58,506 nt of DNA, taken from positions 1-58,506 of the forward strand of contig NZ_JAIXZS010000030.1 of assembly GCF_027489515.1 (NCBI RefSeq), given 5' to 3'. Shown here in pieces: positions 45,068-56,654 of this stretch; within the stretch, counting starts at the first letter, position 1, and the number at the start of each line of letters is the position of its first letter. The notes under the pieces were generated by a model. That model was not told the origin of the DNA. It searched no databases and saw only the letters and a program-made list of their open reading frames with translations. The translations under genes and the position numbers were made by a program. This DNA comes from Novosphingobium sp. (GTDB taxonomy: Bacteria; Pseudomonadota; Alphaproteobacteria; Sphingomonadales; Sphingomonadaceae).

Positions 45068-45472
45068 ATGCAGTTTTCGAAGTCACGTCTTGGTTTGGTC
45101 CTGCTCGGTGCAGCGACGCTCGCGGCCATCACGGCAGCAGGTGCAGCGCAGGCCGCCGGCCCGGCGGGTGATGCGGCACGCGGCAAGACGGTCTTCGCCC
45201 GCTGCGCTGCCTGCCACGATCTCAACACTGGCGCGGTCCGCATGGGCCCCAGCCTCAAAGGGGTCATCGGTCGCAAGGCCGGCTCGGTCGCCAACTTCGG
45301 TTATTCGGCCGGGATGAAGGGCAAGGGCGTCACCTGGGGGGCGGATACACTCGATGCGTTCCTGACCGCACCGATGAAGTACGTCCCCGGTACGCGCATG
45401 GCCTTCCCGGGCCTCAGCAACGCTCAGGACCGCGCTGACGTGATCGCCTACCTCAAGCAGGCAGCCAAGTAA
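45068..45472 (+). CDS. Class I cytochrome c, periplasmic
   Basis: The 134-aa protein has a signal peptide (MQFSKSRLGLVLLGAATLAAITAAGAAQA) and a mono-heme domain with CAACH near the N-terminus. The distal Met lies in GTRMAFPGLSNAQDRADVIAYLKQ, and MGPSLKGVIGRKAG is typical of the c2/c550 family. GGGGAG lies about 8 nt before the ATG. It is a soluble electron carrier between respiratory complexes. A terminator follows. Confidence 0.92.
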   Translation: MQFSKSRLGLVLLGAATLAAITAAGAAQAAGPAGDAARGKTVFARCAACHDLNTGAVRMGPSLKGVIGRKAGSVANFGYSAGMKGKGVTWGADTLDAFLTAPMKYVPGTRMAFPGLSNAQDRADVIAYLKQAAK

Positions 45473-45516
45473 GGCCTCGCTGCCACTGCGACACAGTTGA
45501 TAACGTTCACTTTTTG

Positions 45517-45554
45517 GCCCCGCCTCGACCCTGTCGAGGCGGGGCTTTCGGTTT
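45517..45554 (+). terminator. Intrinsic terminator of the cytochrome c gene
   Basis: Arms 45517-45529 and 45533-45545 are 13-nt exact complements (GCCCCGCCTCGAC) around a 3-nt loop, followed by TTTCGGTTT. It lies 45 nt past the stop codon. Confidence 0.75.
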
Positions 45555-45703
45555 GAAGTGGCGGAAATCGCGTGATCTTTCCGATACTTTGTCCACCGCG
45601 GCGATACGTATGCGCCGCATATGCAGGTAGACTTTCCCGCTCCACTTGGCACAACCATGGAAGCAAGGCCGGCGGATAATCGGCCGCAAGGAGAGTTAGA
45701 CCC

Positions 45704-46996
45704 ATGGCCATGGCCCCCGCAGCCGCTGCTGATTCCGCGACCGATTCCGGCAATATCGATGCGCCCGAGCTGCGGCTCTTCGTCATGGCTCTGTTCTTCC
45801 TGTTCGGCGGCATCACTTCGCTCAACGATGTGATCATCCCGAAGCTGAAGGACCTCTTCACGCTCAACTACACCCAGGCCATGCTGGTGCAGTTCTGCTT
45901 CTTCACCGCCTACGCTGTGATCGGCGTTCCCGGTGCGCTGCTCGTCAAGCGGATCGGCTACATGCGCGGTGCGGCGATGGGGCTGCTGACCATGATGGTA
46001 GGCTGCCTGCTCTTCATCCCTGCCTCGCAGAGCGCACTTTACGCGCTCTTCCTCTTCGCGCTGTTCATCCTCGCCAGCGGCGTCGTTCTCGTACAGGTCG
46101 TCTCGAACCCGCTGATCTCGCTGCTCGGCCCGGCCAGGACCGCGAGCAGCCGGCTGACCTTCGCGCAGGCATTCAATTCGCTCGGCACGGTGCTCTTCCC
46201 GCTGATCGGCGCGAGCGTGATCCTCGGCAAGATCAAGGACGTGAAGGTCGATGAGCTCGTCGGACCTGCGCTCGATGCCTACCGCGTCACCGAGAGCCGC
46301 CTCGTGGTCAACACCTACATCGGCCTCGCTGTCAGCCTCGCGCTGGTCGCTGCAGTCGTCTGGGCCAATCGTAACCGCCTCAAAGGCGAAAAGCATGAAG
46401 CCAGCTCGATCGGCGCCAGCTTCGCGCTTCTCTCGCGGCCGCGCTTCGGCTTCGGGGCGCTGTGCATCTTCCTCTATGTCGGCGCCGAAGTCTCGATCGG
46501 CTCGATCATCGTCAACTACCTGGCGCTGCCCACCGTCATGGGTCTCGATCACGAAGCAGCAGGTGGCGAAATCTGGAAGTACTGGTTTGGCGCGATGGTC
46601 GGCCGTTTCATCGGCTCGGCGCTGCTGCGCGTGGTGAGTCCGGCGAAGACGCTGGCAGGCTGTGCGGTCGGTGCGATCACGCTGCTCGCAATCTCGACCC
46701 ACACCTCGGGGCTCGTCTCGGCCTACACGCTGCTCGGCATCGGCCTGATGAATTCGATCATGTTCCCCACCATCTTCACGCTCGCCTGTGAAGGCCTTGG
46801 CAAGCGCGCGGCGGATGGATCGGGCATCATCAACGTAGCCATCTTCGGCGGTGCGGTGGTCCCTCTCGCTACCGGCGCGCTGGCCGATCTGACGGGCAGC
46901 CTCACCATGGCGCTCGCGCTTCCTGCAGCATGCTATGCGGTGATCGCCGGCTTCGGCCTCTTCGCCGTCCGCCCGGTTGCCCCTATCGAAGTCTAA
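45704..46996 (+). CDS. Sugar MFS transporter, FucP/NagP-like
   Basis: The 430-aa protein has about 12 predicted helices and matches the FucP-type family: FFLFGGITSLNDVIIPKLKDLF, the N-terminal loop LVKRIGYMRGAAMGLLTMMVGCLLF and the conserved LVQVVSNPLISLLGP. A C-terminal SIMFPTIFTLACEGLGKRAADGSG is also typical. Family members import fucose, glucose/galactose or N-acetylglucosamine with protons. AAGGAG lies about 12 nt before the ATG. No catabolic genes are adjacent, so the sugar is unknown. Confidence 0.9.
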   Translation: MAMAPAAAADSATDSGNIDAPELRLFVMALFFLFGGITSLNDVIIPKLKDLFTLNYTQAMLVQFCFFTAYAVIGVPGALLVKRIGYMRGAAMGLLTMMVGCLLFIPASQSALYALFLFALFILASGVVLVQVVSNPLISLLGPARTASSRLTFAQAFNSLGTVLFPLIGASVILGKIKDVKVDELVGPALDAYRVTESRLVVNTYIGLAVSLALVAAVVWANRNRLKGEKHEASSIGASFALLSRPRFGFGALCIFLYVGAEVSIGSIIVNYLALPTVMGLDHEAAGGEIWKYWFGAMVGRFIGSALLRVVSPAKTLAGCAVGAITLLAISTHTSGLVSAYTLLGIGLMNSIMFPTIFTLACEGLGKRAADGSGIINVAIFGGAVVPLATGALADLTGSLTMALALPAACYAVIAGFGLFAVRPVAPIEV

Positions 46997-47060
46997 AGAC
47001 GGGTGGGGGTATTTCAACTCCCGGCGTTGACATTCGCTCGCCCCGGCTCAAATCTGGGGC

Positions 47061-47513
47061 ATGCTCTCGCAAAAGACGCGCTACACGATCCGCGCCCTCC
47101 AGCACCTGTCCGATACCTTCGGGCAGGGGCCGGTGCGGCTTGATGCGATTGCCGAGGCGCAGAACATTCCGCGCAAATTCCTCACCGTCATCCTTTCTGA
47201 AATGGCGCGCGAAGGGATCGTGGTCTCGCATCGTGGGCGCGAAGGGGGCTATGAACTCGCGCTGCCACCGGTCGATATCCGCTATGGCGACATCATCCGC
47301 CTGACGCGTGGCAGCTTAGCGCTAACCCCCTGCGCCAGTCGCAACGCGCACGAAACCTGCAACAACTGCCTGCCCGAAGCTGAATGCCGGCTGCGCGGCC
47401 TCATGCTCCAGCTGCGCGACGAGATGGCGGCGATGCTCGACCGGATCACGCTGGCGGACCCGATCACGCTCGAGCCGCCTTTCGACGATCAGGCGGCACA
47501 GGCCGCGCAATAG
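47061..47513 (+). CDS. Rrf2-family transcriptional regulator with Cys cluster
   Basis: The 150-aa protein has the Rrf2 winged helix (MLSQKTRYTIRALQHLSD, IPRKFLTVILSEMAREGIVVSHRGREGGY). A cysteine cluster (C91, C100, C103, C109) falls in the region where IscR and NsrR bind an Fe-S cluster. The spacing differs from IscR, and no isc or suf genes are adjacent, so the sensed signal (iron, redox, NO) is open. Confidence 0.88.
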   Translation: MLSQKTRYTIRALQHLSDTFGQGPVRLDAIAEAQNIPRKFLTVILSEMAREGIVVSHRGREGGYELALPPVDIRYGDIIRLTRGSLALTPCASRNAHETCNNCLPEAECRLRGLMLQLRDEMAAMLDRITLADPITLEPPFDDQAAQAAQ

Positions 47514-47574
47514 GTCCGGCAAAAGCGGCGAACTTCACTTGGCGTTCATTCACCTGCTGGTTATAGCACCCGGC

Positions 47575-48381
47575 ATGATCGCCCCCGCTTCCGGCCGCAG
47601 ACCCCTGCGCCTTCTCGCACTCGCCGCCGCCACCGCCGTGCTCGGGCTCACCGCCGGCTGCGCGGGGACCAAGGCCAAGAAGGATGTCGCCTACGTCGCG
47701 CGCGACGTCGATACGCTCTATGCTGCCGCGAAGGACCGTCTCGATAGCGGCGATGCCAAGCAGGCCGCGGCGCTGTTCGACGAGGTCGAGCGCCAGCATC
47801 CCTATTCGCCCTGGGCACGCAGGGCCCAGCTGATGAGCGCGTTCAGCTATTACGCCGCGCGCGATTATGCGAAGTCGGTCCAGTCTGCACAGCGCTTCCT
47901 CTCGATCCACCCTGGCAACAAGGACGCGCCCTACGCGTATTACCTCGTGTCGCTCTGCTATTACGAGCAGATCAGCGACGTGACGCGCGACCAGAAGATC
48001 ACACAGCAAGCGCTGACCGCGCTCACCGAAGTGACGCGCCGCTATCCGAACACGACCTACGCCATCGACGCGCGGCTGAAGCTCGATCTCGTCAACGATC
48101 ACCTTGCGGGCAAGGAAATGGAGATCGGCCGCTTCTATCAGCGCAGCGGCAAGTGGCTTGCCTCCGCGCTGCGGTTCCGGACGGTGGTCGACAAGTATCA
48201 GCAGACCAGCCACACGCCCGAGGCGCTCTACCGTCTGGTCGAGAGCTATCTCGTGCTCGGTCTGCCCGAACAGGCGCAGAAGTCGGCTGCCGTGCTCGGC
48301 GCCAACTATCCGGGTAACGAATGGTACGAACGCGCCTACAAGCTCATCAACGAGAAGGCGCCGGGGACGATTGCCAGCTGA
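47575..48381 (+). CDS. bamD: Outer-membrane assembly lipoprotein BamD
   Basis: This 268-aa lipoprotein has a signal and lipobox (AVLGLTAGC) and five TPR-like repeats from AKDRLDSGDAKQAAALFDEVERQHPYSPWARRAQLMSAFSYY onward, the BamD pattern. The start at 47575 follows from the signal sequence. It helps BamA insert beta-barrel proteins, including the TBDRs of this window. Confidence 0.93.
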   Translation: MIAPASGRRPLRLLALAAATAVLGLTAGCAGTKAKKDVAYVARDVDTLYAAAKDRLDSGDAKQAAALFDEVERQHPYSPWARRAQLMSAFSYYAARDYAKSVQSAQRFLSIHPGNKDAPYAYYLVSLCYYEQISDVTRDQKITQQALTALTEVTRRYPNTTYAIDARLKLDLVNDHLAGKEMEIGRFYQRSGKWLASALRFRTVVDKYQQTSHTPEALYRLVESYLVLGLPEQAQKSAAVLGANYPGNEWYERAYKLINEKAPGTIAS

Positions 48382-48396
48382 TCAGGCGCCAGCCGA

Positions 48397-49461
48397 TCAG
48401 GCGGCCCGGCTGACGCCGCGGGCGCGTGCGGCACTGCCGAGCGCATCAAGGAACTGATCGGTTGCGCGCTCCCAGCTGAAGCTGCCGCCATGCGCCGCTG
48501 CGGCCGCGCGGTCGCAGGTCAGCGCCTGGGTGATGGCCGTTTGCAGCTCCTCGTCGAGCGCACCGACCGGTTGGGGGAGGTCGCCGTCCGGACCCAACCC
48601 GCCCGTGCCGACGACGTCGATCGGTCCTGCGACAGGATAGGCCGCGACCGGCAGGCCGCAGGCCATTGCCTCGATCATCACGAGGCCGAAGGTATCGGTG
48701 CGGCTCGGAAATACGAAGACGTCTGCCGAACAATAGGCCTGCGCCAGCGGGGTGCCAGACAGCGCGCCGAGGAAGTGCACGTGCGGGTAGCGCGCGCGCA
48801 GTTGCGCAAGGTCGGGCCCGTTGCCGACGACAACCTTGCTGCCCGGCACATCGGCCGAGAGGAACGCATCGAGGTTCTTCTCCACCGCGACCCGCCCCAC
48901 GTTGAGCATTATCGGACGCGGGAGGTCCGCCAGCGCTGCGAGCGGCGTATGGCCCGGGTGGAACAAGCTGGCGTCGATCCCGCGCGACCATGGCGTCGCC
49001 TGGGTCAGCCCGTGTCCAGCCAACTCGGCGGCCAGTGTCGGGGTCGAGACCAGTACGGCATGGCTGGAGGCGTGAAAGCGCCGCATGATCGGCCAGAAGC
49101 GGTCCGGGCTGAGCCCGGTGCGCACGGCTGCATAATCGGGAAAGCGCGTGTGGAAGGCGCTTGTGAATGGCACCGCGTTCGCCTTGCACCAGCCGCGTGC
49201 TGCCCAGCCGATCGGGCCTTCGGTAGCGATGTGGACGATATCAGGATCGAAATCGCGCAAGGCTCGCCGGGTGCGGAACCGCGGCAGCATGGCGAGCCGG
49301 ATCTCGCGGTAGCCCGGCAGGCCGAAAGTGAAGAACTGGTTTGGCGTCACCAGCATGACCTCGTGGCCACGCGCCATGACCCGCTCCACCGTGGTCGCCA
49401 GTGTGCGGACAACACCGTTCACCTGCGGGTGCCAGGCATCGGTGCAGAGCGCGATCTTCAT
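48397..49461 (-). CDS. GT4-family glycosyltransferase
   Basis: This 354-aa GT-B glycosyltransferase starts MKIALCTDAWHPQVNGVVRTL and has the second-domain donor site NVGRVAVEKNLDAFL, then FPSRTDTFGLVMIEAMACGLPVAAYPVAGP with the E-x7-E region. This is closest in style to lipid glycosyltransferases (SQDG-synthase/PimB-like). The ATG overlaps the stop of the upstream phosphoesterase by 4 nt, so the two are coupled. A glycolipid role is inference. Confidence 0.88.
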   Translation of the reverse strand: MKIALCTDAWHPQVNGVVRTLATTVERVMARGHEVMLVTPNQFFTFGLPGYREIRLAMLPRFRTRRALRDFDPDIVHIATEGPIGWAARGWCKANAVPFTSAFHTRFPDYAAVRTGLSPDRFWPIMRRFHASSHAVLVSTPTLAAELAGHGLTQATPWSRGIDASLFHPGHTPLAALADLPRPIMLNVGRVAVEKNLDAFLSADVPGSKVVVGNGPDLAQLRARYPHVHFLGALSGTPLAQAYCSADVFVFPSRTDTFGLVMIEAMACGLPVAAYPVAGPIDVVGTGGLGPDGDLPQPVGALDEELQTAITQALTCDRAAAAAHGGSFSWERATDQFLDALGSAARARGVSRAA

Positions 49462-50363
49462 GCGTCCTCCTTGATACGCTCGGCCTCGGCTGCTTCCTTG
49501 GCCGACTTGGCGAAAGCCTCCTCGAAGCAGATTGCCGCCCAGTCGATGATGGAGATGGCGCCAGCGTGGTCTTCGACTAGCGCGGTGCAGCTTTCGACCC
49601 AGTCGCCGTCGTTGTAGTAGGTCACGTCGCCGATCTGGCGGATTTCGGCGCAATGGATGTGGCCGCAGACCACGCCGTCGACGGCCATGTCGCGCGCGGC
49701 GTGCGCTACCGCTTCCTCGAACGCGCAGACGAACTGCACCGCGTTCTTCACCCGCTTCTTGAGATAGGCGGACAGCGACCAGTAGGGCAGCTTGAACCAG
49801 CGGCGAACCTTGTTGAACCAGCGGTTGGCGCGCAGCAGAATCGAGTAGGCCTGATCGCCCAGGAAGGCGAGCCAGCGGGCATAGAGCACCACGCCGTCGA
49901 ACTTGTCGCCATGCGTGACGAGGAGGCGGCGGCCATCAGCGGTGACGTGGATCGCCTCGAGCGCGATTTCCACCCCGCCGAAGCTCATGCCCGCGTAAGG
50001 ACGGAGCATCTCGTCATGGTTGCCCGCGATCAGCACTACGCGGGTGCCGCGGTGCGCCATCTTGAGAATGCGGCGCACCACTTCGTTGTGGGCATCGGGC
50101 CAGTACCATCCGCGCGAAAGGCGCCATCCGTCGACGATGTCACCGACGAGGTAAAGCGTTTCGCACTCGATCGAGGCGAGGAAGTCGAGCAGCATGTCAG
50201 CATTGCAGCCGCGCGTGCCAAGGTGGATGTCGGAAACCCACACCGTGCGCACCTTGCGCTTGGGGCGGAATCCGCGCGGCTCGGGCAGATCGAGCCAGGC
50301 AGGAATGGATTTGGCCAGTTCGGTAGCGGCGGGGGACATTCCCCAGGCTTTTGCGCGCGTCAT
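49458..50363 (-). CDS. LpxH-like metallophosphoesterase
   Basis: The 301-aa calcineurin-like phosphoesterase has all metal motifs in order: WVSDIHLG (D-x-H), LVGDIVDGW (GD-x2-D), LIAGNHDE (GNHD), THGDKFD and CGHIHCAE (GH-x-H). It resembles UDP-2,3-diacylglucosamine pyrophosphatases (LpxH2 type) but is longer than E. coli LpxH. It is coupled to a glycosyltransferase, suggesting a shared role in lipid A or glycolipid metabolism. Confidence 0.87.
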   Translation of the reverse strand: MTRAKAWGMSPAATELAKSIPAWLDLPEPRGFRPKRKVRTVWVSDIHLGTRGCNADMLLDFLASIECETLYLVGDIVDGWRLSRGWYWPDAHNEVVRRILKMAHRGTRVVLIAGNHDEMLRPYAGMSFGGVEIALEAIHVTADGRRLLVTHGDKFDGVVLYARWLAFLGDQAYSILLRANRWFNKVRRWFKLPYWSLSAYLKKRVKNAVQFVCAFEEAVAHAARDMAVDGVVCGHIHCAEIRQIGDVTYYNDGDWVESCTALVEDHAGAISIIDWAAICFEEAFAKSAKEAAEAERIKEDA

Positions 50364-50473
50364 TCCGAAACCCTTGTTCAGTTTGTCAACTGAGCCGAAT
50401 CCCTGTCACAATCGCATGTCGTTCCCGTGGCACCCTGTCATGCCGCTGTCACACCACGCCCCGATCCGCAGGT

Positions 50474-50482
50474 TTATCCACA
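50474..50482 (+). promoter_or_regulatory. Single consensus DnaA box
   Basis: TTATCCACA matches the strict DnaA consensus, in the 193-bp gap between the divergent phosphoesterase and recN genes. A single copy does not make an origin. It could be chance, or a DnaA-regulated promoter. Confidence 0.35.
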
Positions 50483-50556
50483 GCTTTGCCAACATCGCGG
50501 GTTCTCCGCGCGAGCATGGTGACGCGGCGCAGCGGACTGGGTAAGGATCGCGAGCG

Positions 50557-52229
50557 ATGCTAACGGGTCTTTCCATCCGCAATGTTGTCCTGATCGAGGC
50601 GCTCGACCTGTCGTTCGGGCGAGGGCTAGGCGTGCTCACCGGCGAAACGGGCGCAGGCAAGTCGATTCTGCTGGATTCGCTGGGTCTGGTGCTGGGCGAC
50701 CGTGCCGATGCCGGACTGATCCGCGCCGGGACCGATGAGGCAAGCGTGACCGCGACGTTCGAGTTTGCGCGGCTCCCCGATGCGCTTGCAGCAGCGCTGG
50801 CAGAGGCGGAACTTGCGGTCGAGGTGGGCGAGCCACTGATCATCCGCCGCCGCTTGCGTGCGGAAGGCGGCAGCGCCGTCGGCAGCCGCGCTTTCGTCAA
50901 CGATCAGCCGGTTTCCGTGGCGCTACTGCGCGAGCTGGCCCGCAGTCTGGTCGAACTGCATGGCCAGCATGATGATCGCGGCCTCGTCAATGCGCGCGGC
51001 CACCGGGCCTTGCTCGATCGCTATGCCCGCGCCGAAGTGGGCGATGTTGCGGCGGCATGGGAGAAATGGCGCGCGGCGGAAAGCGCGCTGGCGGGGGCGA
51101 AGGCCCGCCTTGCCGCAGCCTCCGCCGAGCAGGATCTGCTTGTCGCGCATCTGGCAGAGCTCGCGCTGCTGGCGCCCGAGGTGGGCGAGGAAGCGGAGCT
51201 CGCCGAACAGCGCGCTGCGATGCAGAAGGGCGAGCGGCTGTCAGGGGATCTCGCCGAATTGCAGCACTTGTGGTCGGGCTCGGATTCAGCGCTTGCGTCC
51301 TTGCGCAGCGCCTCGCGCCGACTCGATCGGATCGCGCATGAGCATCCCTTGCTGACCGAAGCGATGGAAGCACTCGACCGCGCAGTGATCGAGGCGAGCG
51401 AAGCGGAAGACAAGCTGGAGAAAGCGGCCGAAGCGCTCTCGCACGATCCGCTGCTGCTCGACCGGCTCGAGACGCGGCTGTTCGATCTGCGCGCGGCCGG
51501 TCGCAAGCATGGTTGCACCGTCGATGAACTGCCCGCCCGCATGGCCGAGATGCGCGCCGCGCTGGATCAGATCGAGGGCGGTGAGGCGTCGATTGCAGGT
51601 CTTGCACGGGCCGCACACGACGCCGGCCTTGATTACCGTGCCAAGGCGGAAAGCCTCTCGGTTGCGCGGGCCGAGGCGGCACGGCGGCTTGATGCAGCGG
51701 TGGCGGCCGAACTCGCGCCGCTCAAACTTGATGCGGCGCGCTTCCGCACCGCGGTCGTGCGCTTGCCGGAGGATCGCTGGGGCCCGCAAGGTGTCGATGC
51801 CGCCGAGTTCCTCATCTCCACCAACCCCGGCGCAGACTTCGCGCCGCTCGCCAAGATTGCCTCGGGCGGTGAATTGTCGCGCTTCATCCTCGCGCTCAAG
51901 GTCGCATTGGCTGAGGAGGGCGGCGCGGCGACGGTGATCTTTGACGAGATTGATCGCGGCGTCGGCGGCGCCGTCGCCAGCGCGATCGGCGAGCGTCTCG
52001 CGCGGCTCGCTTCGGCTGGCCAGCTGCTCGCCGTCACGCACAGCCCGCAGGTCGCCGCGCGCGGGACGGCGCATTACCTGATCGCCAAGTCCTCCGAAGG
52101 CACCGTCACGCGCACGTCGGTGGTGCAGCTCGATGCGGCCGGGCGGCAGGAAGAGATTGCCCGGATGCTCTCCGGTGCGGAGATCACGCCCGAAGCGCGG
52201 GCGCAGGCGGAACGGCTGCTCGAACAGGC

Positions 52230-52233
<4 letters not shown>
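50557..52233 (+). CDS. recN: DNA repair protein RecN
   Basis: This 558-aa SMC-like ATPase starts MLTGLSIRNVVLIEALDLSF with Walker A GETGAGKS at about 28-35. A long coiled-coil middle follows, then the signature SGGELSRFILALK and Walker B VIFDEIDRGVGG. AAGGA precedes the ATG. It acts in double-strand-break repair. I saw no alphaproteobacterial LexA box (GAAC-N7-GAAC) upstream. It starts a recN-GNAT-ligA run. Confidence 0.95.
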
Positions 52234-54970
<2,737 letters not shown>

Positions 54971-54980
54971 GAGGCTGGCA

Positions 54981-55286
54981 ATGCTCTTGTTGATCGCAGC
55001 CGCCACAATGATGACGGCTGATCCAACCGAAGTCCGGGTGCGCCGCGAACTCCATGCCGCACCGCGCCCGGTGCGAACTTTCCTGGTGCGGCGCGCTGGC
55101 TGCAATCATTGGGGCGGCGAGGAAGGCTATGATGTCGAGCGCGCAGCCCAGATCGCCGACGCAGCGCGCAAGCTGCGCTGCCGCCAGATCGAAGCCGATG
55201 AGAAGCGCATCAAGCGCAAGTACGCCAAGTCGCGCCGCGTGCGCTGGCTGCTCGCCACAACCCGCGATTGGGACACATTGCCATGA
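54981..55286 (+). CDS. Small hypothetical protein between ligA and the CinA-like gene
   Basis: I do not recognise this 101-aa protein. It has a short hydrophobic start (MLLLIAAATMM), then a basic body rich in Arg and Lys (RRVRWLLATTRDW). A strong ribosome-binding site (GGAGG) overlaps the ligA stop, 7 nt before the ATG, and the next gene starts inside its stop as ATGA. Translation coupling on both sides supports it being real. Confidence 0.65.
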   Translation: MLLLIAAATMMTADPTEVRVRRELHAAPRPVRTFLVRRAGCNHWGGEEGYDVERAAQIADAARKLRCRQIEADEKRIKRKYAKSRRVRWLLATTRDWDTLP

Positions 55287-55777
55287 CCTTTGAAGACCTC
55301 ACCCCGATCGGCACCGAAGCGGGCTCATTGCTCAAGGCACGCGGCCAGTCGGTCGCCGTGGTTGATGGCGCGACCGGTGGGCTGATTTCCGCGGCGCTTC
55401 TCGCGATGCCGGGGGCTTCGGCCTACTATCGCGGCGGCGGCGTGATCTACACGATCAAGGGCCGGCGTATCGTGCTGGGGCATGAACCCGGCTCCCTGCG
55501 CGGACTGACCTCGGCCACCGAAGCCTATGCGCTGGCGCAGGCGCGGCTAATCCGCGCGCGCTATGAAAGCGACTGGGGCGTGGCGGAAACCGGCGCGGCG
55601 GGCCCGGGTGTCCATCCGCTCGGCGTCGCATCGGGCACCAGCGCGGCGGCGGTGGTCGGGCCGGACTATGAAGCGGCGATGATCATCGAAACCGGGCATG
55701 ACGACCGCCTCGCCAACATGATCGCCTTTACCAATAACGCTCTATCGCTGCTGCTCAGCGCGCTGTCCGCCGCCTGA
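55283..55777 (+). CDS. CinA C-terminal domain protein with altered active-site motif
   Basis: The 164-aa protein resembles the CinA/PncC nicotinamide-nucleotide amidohydrolase domain: GGLISAALLAMPGASAYYRGGGVIY and AETGAAGPGVHPLGVAS match its conserved blocks. The usual ESCTGG motif is replaced by DGATGG, so the conserved Ser is missing and normal catalysis is doubtful. It starts within the stop of the small hypothetical gene. Its 3' end overlaps convergent prmA by 23 nt. Confidence 0.8.
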   Translation: MTFEDLTPIGTEAGSLLKARGQSVAVVDGATGGLISAALLAMPGASAYYRGGGVIYTIKGRRIVLGHEPGSLRGLTSATEAYALAQARLIRARYESDWGVAETGAAGPGVHPLGVASGTSAAAVVGPDYEAAMIIETGHDDRLANMIAFTNNALSLLLSALSAA

Positions 55778-56654
55778 GCCAAAGGATCGACCAGTTGCCG
55801 CGCTGCATCCGCGCGCGCAGCGAGAAGCCGGCGAGAGTATAGGCCGCGCGCACAGTGGCTTCCTGCGCGGTGAGCAGCCCGGCCAGCAGCACGCTTCCGC
55901 CCGGCGCCACGGCCCCCGCAAAATCGCGAGCCAGTTCGGCCAGTGGCCCGGCGAGGATATTCGCGATCAGCAGATCATAAGGCGCGGCGGCGCGGAGCAG
56001 CGGATGCTCCATGCCAGGCGCGATCACCATCGCGAGCTTGCCGGGACCATCGCCGAGCTTCATCCCGTTAAGGGCTGCGTTTTCCGCCACGACCGGTCCG
56101 CAGACCGCATCGATATCGCTCGCTGTCGCCCTTGCGCGCGGCCACAAGTGCAGCCCGGCAAAGGCGAGAAGGCCAGTGCCGGTGCCGATATCCGCGAGAT
56201 TGCGCACCACGATGCCCTTGGCCTTCATGTGCGCCAGCATCGCGAGGCAGCCCGCAGTCGTCTCGTGATGCCCGGTGCCGAATGCCTGGCTGGCGGGGAT
56301 GATGAAGTCGCGCTGGCCATGAGCGGGCGGATGGTCTGGCGTCCTGACGTGGAACGGCCCTTCGGTGATCGGCTCGACGTTCTGCTGGCTGAGTGTCACC
56401 CAGTCGGCATCAGCCAGTTCCTCGACGTTCAGATGCGGCTCGCCGCCTGAAAACAGCGCGGTGACGGCAGCCTTGTCTGCTGTCGTCGGTTTGCGCTCAA
56501 GCCACGCTTCAAGCTGCCACGCGTCGGGCGCAGCCGGGTCGATCTGGCCTCCGCCGAGCACGATGGAAAAGTCCCAGTCCTCGGCGTCCTCGTGCGCGAC
56601 GAGCGCCGCGCGCACCACTTCGGCAGGCGCGCGGACGGTGATTTTCCAACTCAC
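55755..56654 (-). CDS. prmA: Ribosomal protein L11 methyltransferase
   Basis: This 299-aa SAM-dependent methyltransferase has the PrmA N-domain start SWKITVRAPAEVV and the loop QAFGTGHHETTAGCLAML. The SAM motif is NLADIGTGTGLLAFAGL, and LLIANILAGPLAELA is typical of PrmA. It starts with GTG at 56654, overlapping the upstream stop as GTGA, with AAGGA about 9 nt upstream. It methylates L11. Confidence 0.93.
   Translation of the reverse strand: MSWKITVRAPAEVVRAALVAHEDAEDWDFSIVLGGGQIDPAAPDAWQLEAWLERKPTTADKAAVTALFSGGEPHLNVEELADADWVTLSQQNVEPITEGPFHVRTPDHPPAHGQRDFIIPASQAFGTGHHETTAGCLAMLAHMKAKGIVVRNLADIGTGTGLLAFAGLHLWPRARATASDIDAVCGPVVAENAALNGMKLGDGPGKLAMVIAPGMEHPLLRAAAPYDLLIANILAGPLAELARDFAGAVAPGGSVLLAGLLTAQEATVRAAYTLAGFSLRARMQRGNWSILWLRRRTAR

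Noticed and set aside
45083..47017. 644-codon open frame antisense to cytochrome c and the sugar carrier
   Set aside because: Crosses a terminator and an intergenic gap; composition is that of a shadow frame.
50364..50556. LexA (SOS) box before recN
   Set aside because: No GAAC-N7-GAAC or GTTC-N7-GTTC pair is present in the gap.
50364..50556. Replication origin
   Set aside because: Only one DnaA box, and no AT-rich unwinding region or clustered boxes.
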